From contig NZ_AZCZ01000011.1 in the NCBI RefSeq assembly GCF_001434055.1, positions 1 through 58,661 of the forward strand: 58,661 nt of DNA, read 5' to 3'. Below the pieces are notes generated by a model. It saw only the letters and a list, made by a program, of their open reading frames with translations. It did no database searches and was not told the origin of the DNA. The stretch comes from Levilactobacillus parabrevis ATCC 53295. Lineage in GTDB: Bacteria; Bacillota; Bacilli; Lactobacillales; Lactobacillaceae. Numbering within the stretch: position 1 is the first letter of the stretch; every line of letters begins with the position of its first letter. Positions 53,170 to 58,661 of the stretch are shown here, one piece after another. The position numbers were made by a program, and so were the translations under genes.

Positions 53170-54504
53170 TTGAAGATAAATAATAAATCTTGGCGACTGC
53201 TGATTGGATTCTTTAGTTTAGTGTTCTTATTAGTTGTCAGCCAAGTGGCGACACCGGCCAAAGCCGCAACCAACCATAATGGTGCAGACTTTACCACCTC
53301 AGCCAGTGTGACCAACGGACCGGATTTCAAGCATTCCGATACGATTGATGTCCAGTATAACTTGGACTTTGGTGACACGCCGCTTAAGAGTGGCGATACC
53401 ATCACGCTTGATTTTCCGGAGAACTTGAAGGGGAAGACCCCCGGTGATACTTTCAAAGTGTACGATGACGATGGCATGGTGATTGGTGAAGCGGTCATAT
53501 CCGACAAGGGTGTTGTCATCACCATGAACGATGCGTTGGAGGGTAAAACCAACAGCAAGTTGACTTTGAACATGATGACTAAGTATCGTTACGAAGACTC
53601 TGGCGAGAAGGATGTTGTTTTCCCACTCGAAAACAATGGGAGCAGCACTTCTCAGATCAACATTGTTGAAAATGAAGCCAACCTTTCTAAGAAGGGGACG
53701 CTGCAGGATGATGGGACCATCAAGTGGACCATCTTAGTTGATCGGCGGGCCATTGACATGGAAAACTTGGACATTACCGACACGATTGGTGCCAACCAAG
53801 AATTGATCCATGGCATGACTGTAAGTAACGGGTACTGGGAAAGTACCACGACTTACAAACGCGAAAAACCAGCAATGACTGAAGGCACCGACTACAACGT
53901 TACATACAACGACAAGGGGTTTGACCTGTCCTTTAACGACACCGTCAGCAATCTTGTGGTCATCGATTACTATACTAAGGTGACCGACCCGTCGTTGATT
54001 GATTCTGGTTACAAATTTAAAAACAACGCTGTCATGACTTGGGGTGGGGGCGCTTCAGGAGACAAGAATTCCGAAGAAGCAAATGGGAAAGTTTCCTCTT
54101 CAAACGGTAACAGTGGTTCTGGTGGTGGCGACACTCACGAGACCGAAGAACCTGGGGTTGATCCCGATGTCGATACTGGGACCGGGACGACCGATACCGA
54201 TGGTGGAACTGAAACCGATGAAGAAGAGGCTGAACGCGAAGACAAAGAAAACGAACAAGCCGCTAAAAAGGAAGCTGCCAAGAAGGCTGCTAAGAAGCAA
54301 GCTGCCAAGGCCGCTGCCGCAAAAGCTGCCGCTGCGAAGGCTGCCGTTGCTAAAGCAACCGCAACCGAGAATCCTGGCACCACGAAGACCACAAACACGA
54401 AGTTACCTCAGACCAATGATCAGGGGAACTTATCCGGCGTGCTTGGTGGCGTTCTGGTATTAGCAACGCTAGGTGCAGGCGTGATTGTTCGTCGTCACTT
54501 CTAA
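53170..54504 (+). CDS. Sortase-anchored adhesin with collagen-binding-like domains
   Basis: This is a 444-residue wall-anchored protein started at TTG. The signal peptide ends near TPAKAATN. Residues about 40-155 and 160-285 resemble the adhesion domains of MSCRAMM-type adhesins (FDFGDTPLK-like strands, TITLDFPENLKG, then GTIKWTILVDRRAIDMENLDITDTI). A Gly/Asp/Glu-rich spacer and an Ala/Lys repeat stalk (about 355-400) precede LPQTND at 412-417, a short hydrophobic span and VRRHF. The stalk is simple in sequence and prone to length change. GGGAGAGG precedes the start; a TATACT -10 lies near 53132. Confidence 0.88.
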   Translation: MKINNKSWRLLIGFFSLVFLLVVSQVATPAKAATNHNGADFTTSASVTNGPDFKHSDTIDVQYNLDFGDTPLKSGDTITLDFPENLKGKTPGDTFKVYDDDGMVIGEAVISDKGVVITMNDALEGKTNSKLTLNMMTKYRYEDSGEKDVVFPLENNGSSTSQINIVENEANLSKKGTLQDDGTIKWTILVDRRAIDMENLDITDTIGANQELIHGMTVSNGYWESTTTYKREKPAMTEGTDYNVTYNDKGFDLSFNDTVSNLVVIDYYTKVTDPSLIDSGYKFKNNAVMTWGGGASGDKNSEEANGKVSSSNGNSGSGGGDTHETEEPGVDPDVDTGTGTTDTDGGTETDEEEAEREDKENEQAAKKEAAKKAAKKQAAKAAAAKAAAAKAAVAKATATENPGTTKTTNTKLPQTNDQGNLSGVLGGVLVLATLGAGVIVRRHF

Positions 54505-54920
54505 AATTACTCAGTGTAAAGATGTCGCCTGCGGTTGCCAGAAACTTCGCCTGCTATGGGGAACGCCTTCAGCCGAAGAACGGGCTTCCGGCTCGGTTTG
54601 AAACCTCGCCAAGTTCAGGCGAGTTTCCAAATGCGTCCCACGGTGTAAGACCGGGAAAAACCAATCGCCCGGACTAACACCGTTGTCACAGCTGGCTACG
54701 TTTCTGGCCTCCTCCGGCTGGGCTATCTTTTACTATAAGTATTTAGTGAGTTCCGTTTTTGATTTAATTGACGATAATATTTGGTTTAAAGCTGATTTAG
54801 TAGAGAGTTCGACCGCGGTCGGGCTCTTTTTGTTTCGCAAAACGCCGGTTCACATGTGGTAAAAGTCACAAGCTTTGGTATACTCGAGGTAACAATTACG
54901 ATTTAAGGGGAGGGACCATA
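54505..54920. ncRNA. Structured intergenic element of unknown function
   Basis: From 54520 to 54720 the DNA folds into several strong stem-loops on either strand: one centred near 54612 (CTCGCC / GGCGAG), one at 54641-54682 (CGGTGT...CCGGG / CCCGG...ACACCG). It has no reading frame and resembles 160-390 of this window. It may be a mobile intergenic repeat, an RNA, or both. A terminator at 54803-54832 and an extended -10 (TGGTATACT, 54876-54884) of the next gene lie to its right. Confidence 0.45.
54803..54832 (+). terminator. Terminator upstream of the P-type ATPase
   Basis: AGAG...CGACC pairs with GGTCG...CTCT, then five T. It could end a transcript of the structured element before it. Confidence 0.75.
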
Positions 54921-56714
54921 ATGCAACAATTACGGCAATACCGCCAATTCTGGTTCGTCATTATCTTAGGAGCCATCGCGTTGTGGCTTCAATTTGTTAA
55001 TCATCAGGCAATGTGGGCGCAGGTCCTAATTACCGGGCTGGGCTTGCTACTCGCTATTATTATGTTGATCGAAATGGTCCGGACGCTGCGCTCGGGTAAA
55101 TTCGGCGTAGACCTGCTGGCCATTACGGCGGTGTTGGCCACGTTAGCCGTGGGTGAGTATTGGGCGGCACTGATCGTTCTGCTAATGCTGACCGGGGGCG
55201 ATGCTCTGGAAGACTTTGCGGCCAGTCGGGCCAACAGCGAGCTTCAAGAGTTACTGAATAATTCACCACAGACCGCGCACCGGGTCGTGGGTGAGCGGCT
55301 GAGCGACGTTGCCGTGAGTTTAGTGGCGGTTGGCGATCGGTTACTGGTCAAGCCGGGTGAAGTCATGCCAGTCGATGGCACGTTAGCGACTGGGCCCACC
55401 ACGGTCAACGAAGCTTCACTGACGGGTGAGGCCCGACCGATTGAGAAACAGGTCGGTGACACCGTCATGTCCGGAAGCATCAACGGTGAGGCGTCGGTCT
55501 ACTTACAAGCCGACCAGACTGCCGACAACAGTCAGTACCAGAACATTGTCCGCTTGGTCCAACAAGCCGAGGCCCAACCGGCTAAATTTGTGCGGATGGC
55601 CGATCGGTATGCGGTGCCGTTTACCTTGCTGGCCTACGTCATCGCTGGACTAGCTTGGTTCTTCTCCGGTGACCCGGTGCGGTTAGCGGAGGTCCTGGTC
55701 GTGGCGTCACCGTGCCCATTGATTTTGGCGGCGCCGATTGCCCTGATCTCGGGGATGAGTCGGGCTAGCCGAAATGGGATCATCGTTAAGACGGGGACGA
55801 CGCTGGAAAAATTGGCGCAGGTCAAGACGTTTGCGTTTGATAAGACCGGGACGATTACTCAGGGACGGCTGGTCGTGGACCAAGTCGTTCCCGTTACAGC
55901 GTTGCCCGCGGAAAAGTTGCTTCAGTTGGCAGCCAGCACCGAGCAGCACTCGGGTCACGTCCTGGCGCAGTCGCTAGTTGCGGCTACAACTGAGCCGTTA
56001 CTGCCAGCAACCGCGGTCAACGAGACCACTGCTCAAGGAGTGGCGGCAATGGTGGACGGTCAGAAAGTTCGCGTTGGTAAGAGTGGCTTCGTGACAGATG
56101 AAGCCGTGGAGAAATCCAATCAGACGGCAGTCTACATCTCAATTGCTGGCATTTACCAAGGGTACGTCAGTTTTAACGACCGGGTGCGGCCGGAAGCTAG
56201 GCGAACGATGGCGGCTCTGCGGGCGGCTGGGGCCAATCACCTCCTGATGATCTCAGGGGATCGCCGGCCAATCGCTGAGACGATTGCCAGTGAGGTCGGT
56301 ATTGATCAGGTTCATGCGGATTGTTTGCCTGCCGACAAGATTAAGGTCTTGGCTGAGCTCCCCGCTGAGCAGCGGCCGGTGGCCATGGTGGGGGACGGAA
56401 TTAATGACGCACCATCACTGGCGACTGCGGATGTCGGTATTGCCATGGGGGCGCACGGGGCGACAGCGGCTAGCGAATCGGCGGATGCGGTCGTCTTAAA
56501 GGATGATCTGACTCGGGTCAGTACGGCACGCCAGATTGCTCATGACACCATGCGCGTGGCTAAGCAGGCCGTGTTGATTGGTATCTTCATCTGCACCGGC
56601 TTGATGGTGATTGCCAGCTTTGGGGTTATCCCAGCCATCATCGGGGCCGTCTTCCAGGAAGTTGTGGATACGGTCACCATCCTCTACGCGCTACGGGCAC
56701 GGGCGGATCGGTAG
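54921..56714 (+). CDS. Heavy-metal P-type ATPase (P1B) with SPC metal site
   Basis: This is a 597-residue membrane pump that exports a metal ion using ATP. It lacks an N-terminal metal-binding domain and has about eight spans. The A-domain motif is SLTGEARP, the P-domain DKTGT has the phosphorylated Asp307, and the hinge is GDGINDAPSLA. The membrane metal site reads SPCPL (263-267) in place of the CPC of copper and zinc pumps. The usual HP dipeptide is changed (HSGHVL). It lies before a multicopper oxidase on the same strand. SPC pumps of the P1B-4 group move Co, Zn or Fe; copper is less likely. Confidence 0.87.
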   Translation: MQQLRQYRQFWFVIILGAIALWLQFVNHQAMWAQVLITGLGLLLAIIMLIEMVRTLRSGKFGVDLLAITAVLATLAVGEYWAALIVLLMLTGGDALEDFAASRANSELQELLNNSPQTAHRVVGERLSDVAVSLVAVGDRLLVKPGEVMPVDGTLATGPTTVNEASLTGEARPIEKQVGDTVMSGSINGEASVYLQADQTADNSQYQNIVRLVQQAEAQPAKFVRMADRYAVPFTLLAYVIAGLAWFFSGDPVRLAEVLVVASPCPLILAAPIALISGMSRASRNGIIVKTGTTLEKLAQVKTFAFDKTGTITQGRLVVDQVVPVTALPAEKLLQLAASTEQHSGHVLAQSLVAATTEPLLPATAVNETTAQGVAAMVDGQKVRVGKSGFVTDEAVEKSNQTAVYISIAGIYQGYVSFNDRVRPEARRTMAALRAAGANHLLMISGDRRPIAETIASEVGIDQVHADCLPADKIKVLAELPAEQRPVAMVGDGINDAPSLATADVGIAMGAHGATAASESADAVVLKDDLTRVSTARQIAHDTMRVAKQAVLIGIFICTGLMVIASFGVIPAIIGAVFQEVVDTVTILYALRARADR

Positions 56715-56903
56715 CTATTATTTACTTGAAAATAAAACTTTAAACGGGTTGCCTGCGGGCGGCCTTTTTACGTTCCGGAAAGGTTGGGTCGAACTGATCG
56801 ACTGGGCGATTGAAAATTGCGCGTTCATTTCCCCCAGATTGGTGAATGCGGTATCATGGACTTGTACAGTGTTGCCAAATCAAATCGAAGAGGAGCCTGA
56901 AAG

Positions 56904-58439
56904 ATGACAAAATCAATCTACACCTATTATTTCTTTGATGAACCGGCTTTTAACACGCATGACGGGGGTTACGTCCCGTTGGAGGAACCCGATACGCCGC
57001 AACAACCGCTACGGATTCCCCCACTTTTAAAGCCTGACAAGGAGACCGCCACGGATACCTACTACACGGTCGAGGCCCAAGCTGGGGAGACACAATTGTT
57101 GCCCGGTAAGAAGACCAAGACTTGGGGGTATAACGGGAGTCTGCTCGGTCAGACCATTGTCTTTGCTAAGGGCAAGACGATGCATATCGATCTAAAAAAT
57201 AAGTTACCTGAATTGACCACTTTCCACTGGCATGGACTGAATGTTCCTGGGCCATACACGGACGGTGGGTGTCACGCCCCAGTTTATCCTGGCAAGACGC
57301 GACACATTGATTTTAAAGTCGACCAACCAGCCGCAACGTTGTGGTTACACGCCCATCCATGTCCATCAACGGCCGAACAGGTCTGGAAGGGCCTGGCGGG
57401 CTTGGCGCTGGTCACCGATGAGCAAGAAGCCAAGTTGCCATTTCCAAGAAACTACGGGGTCGATGATATTCCGTTAGTTTTACAGGACCGGCGTTTCCAC
57501 GAGGATAATCAATGGGATTACGAAGCTGATTATGATCCGGATGGTGTTCAAGGCCCCACGGCAATGATCAATGGGACAATCAATCCTTACTTCGATGTCA
57601 CCACGCAACGGCTACGACTGCGTATTCTGGATGGGGCAAACCGGCGCGAGTGGCGGCTGCACTTCAGCAATGACCTGCCATTTACACAAGTGGCTTCGGA
57701 CGGTGGCGTGATGCCGGAACCCGTTGAATTTACCCACTTGATGTTGACCTGTGCGGAACGGGCTGAAGTCATCGTGGACTTCGGCAAGGCCAAGCCGGGG
57801 GAAACGGTCACGTTGTATTCCGACGATGTTCCGTTGGTTCGGTTCCGCATTCACGAGTTTAAGCCGGATACGACTAAGTTACCCGACCACCTCGTCGATA
57901 TTCCTGATCCAGAAGTTACGCCGAATACACCGGTACGCAAGGTCGTAATGTCCGGGATGGACGAGCAAGTTATGATCGACGGTAAGAAATTTGAAATGCA
58001 ACGGATCGATGCGAAGCAAAAGGTGGGCAACGTCGAGCTCTGGGACGTTACCAACACCAACGATATGGGGAGCGGCATGGTTCACCCCTTCCACATGCAC
58101 GGGACGCAATTCCTAGTGCTTTCGCGGAATGGTAAGGCCCCGTACCCCAACGAGCACGGCTTCAAGGACACGGTCGGCGTTAACCCAGGAGAAACGGTCC
58201 GCATCAAGGTCCGGTTCGAGCACACCGGGGTCTACATGTATCACTGCCACATCATCGAGCACGAAGACGGCGGCATGATGGCACAGATTGAAGCTTATGA
58301 TCCAGACCATCCACAAACTTATAAATTAATGGATATGGATACCTTAATGAACGCGGTAGCCAAGGAGCGGGGGATTGCGGTTAAAGACCTCCACCTCGCT
58401 GGAATGAGTTCGTATGAGAAGATGGGGATGAAGATGTAA
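56904..58439 (+). CDS. Multicopper oxidase
   Basis: This is a 511-residue laccase-like enzyme that oxidises phenols, amines or metal ions with O2. The copper ligands are complete: HWHGLN, HAH (LWLHAHPC), HPFHMHG and HCHIIEHEDGGM, with the type 1 Cys at 448 and its axial Met. There is no signal peptide, so it appears to be cytoplasmic, unlike CueO and CotA-type spore or periplasmic enzymes. GAGGAG precedes the ATG. It follows the P-type ATPase after 190 bases and may share a metal-response role. Similar lactobacillus proteins have been described as amine- or phenol-oxidising. Confidence 0.94.
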   Translation: MTKSIYTYYFFDEPAFNTHDGGYVPLEEPDTPQQPLRIPPLLKPDKETATDTYYTVEAQAGETQLLPGKKTKTWGYNGSLLGQTIVFAKGKTMHIDLKNKLPELTTFHWHGLNVPGPYTDGGCHAPVYPGKTRHIDFKVDQPAATLWLHAHPCPSTAEQVWKGLAGLALVTDEQEAKLPFPRNYGVDDIPLVLQDRRFHEDNQWDYEADYDPDGVQGPTAMINGTINPYFDVTTQRLRLRILDGANRREWRLHFSNDLPFTQVASDGGVMPEPVEFTHLMLTCAERAEVIVDFGKAKPGETVTLYSDDVPLVRFRIHEFKPDTTKLPDHLVDIPDPEVTPNTPVRKVVMSGMDEQVMIDGKKFEMQRIDAKQKVGNVELWDVTNTNDMGSGMVHPFHMHGTQFLVLSRNGKAPYPNEHGFKDTVGVNPGETVRIKVRFEHTGVYMYHCHIIEHEDGGMMAQIEAYDPDHPQTYKLMDMDTLMNAVAKERGIAVKDLHLAGMSSYEKMGMKM

Positions 58440-58661
58440 GAGAGTGGAACAAGCCGTTTAGATTCTGAGCATTAGGGAAATAAGGGGCTTCTGTTCGGCT
58501 ATGCCGAGCAGGAGTTCCTTATTTTGCTAAGCGGAAGAATCTGGCTTGTGGAACGCGTTTCAGAGGCCGCAAGTTTCCGGACATCAAGGCGAGAGCAAGA
58601 CTAATTCTTTAAGCCAGTCTTACCATTAAAAACTATGCCGGACAGGAGGACTTAGCTTTCT
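58440..58661. repeat. Inverted second copy of the hairpin repeat
   Basis: On the reverse strand this reads through the same order as 10580-10860: CTTGATGTCCGGA, ACTTGCGGCCTCTGAAACG, CCAGATTCTTCCGCTTAGC, then the stem-loop and TAATGCTCAG. The stem (58478-58499 with 58503-58524) has 22-base arms and pairs fully in plus-strand RNA when four G-U pairs are allowed; it may end the multicopper oxidase transcript. The element continues to, and may run past, the window edge. Confidence 0.8.

Noticed and set aside
1-58661. Prophage, insertion sequence or integrative element
   Set aside because: No transposase, integrase, phage structural gene or attachment-site pair was seen.
1-58661. tRNA or rRNA genes
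   Set aside because: No cloverleaf with conserved arms or rRNA-like stretch was noticed on reading; a dedicated scan was not possible.

Overview
The window looks like a chromosome segment of a plant- or food-associated Lactobacillaceae species, probably of the Levilactobacillus (L. brevis) type. The evidence is a maltose phosphorylase whose catalytic Glu falls at residue 487, as in the L. brevis enzyme, KxYKxGKxW signal peptides, LPQTxE sortase signals, MucBP domains, WxL domains, a Cys-free S14 protein and an Spx-like protein. The genus assignment is inference; no rRNA or other phylogenetic marker was examined. No tRNA, rRNA, transposase, prophage or CRISPR array was seen.

Layout. 0.6-2.7 kb: an OmpR-type response regulator/histidine kinase pair. 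2.8-4.3 kb: a secreted tyrosine-type phosphatase. 4.6-9.5 kb: a maltose module (LacI-family regulator, GPH/SLC45 permease, maltose phosphorylase), with a mutarotase gene at 11.3-12.4 kb on the other strand. 9.8-11.2 kb: an unknown protein, a hairpin repeat cluster, and a zinc-independent rpsN behind a Zur-type box. 12.6-20.7 kb: mixed genes, including an alpha/beta hydrolase, a HAD phosphatase, MarR, a secreted beta-helix protein, an Spx paralogue without its redox cysteines behind a CIRCE-like element, an XRE/DUF3278-like pair with a frameshift, an NlpC/P60 hydrolase and GlpF.

21-32 kb is a surface-protein island of five consecutive same-strand genes: two related LRR+MucBP proteins, a membrane-tethered MucBP protein, a plant-type-LRR protein and a Ser-rich choice-of-anchor-A protein. 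Four of the five carry LPQT[G/D] anchors. 32-41.7 kb holds a TauE permease, an SDR, an NmrA/Rrf2 operon, a two-gene teichoic-acid-like glycosyl/glycerophosphotransferase operon, a small secreted Lys-rich protein and an HxlR/MFS efflux pair. 41.8-46.4 kb holds two paralogous lectin-like WxL proteins. 46.4-48.8 kb holds TetR, a small membrane protein and an aldo/keto reductase.

49-53 kb: a Bce-like ABC transporter with a YtrA-type GntR regulator, followed by a HesB-like protein whose promoter carries a related palindrome, suggesting one small regulon. 53-58.4 kb: another LPQT-anchored adhesin, a heavy-metal P-type ATPase with an SPC metal site, and a multicopper oxidase. The window ends in a second copy, inverted, of the hairpin repeat seen near 10.8 kb; both arms preserve RNA pairing through wobble changes. 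A different structured intergenic element lies at 54.5-54.7 kb, with a weaker likeness at 0.16-0.39 kb. The main themes are cell-surface adhesion and wall modification, maltose use, and metal or redox stress.
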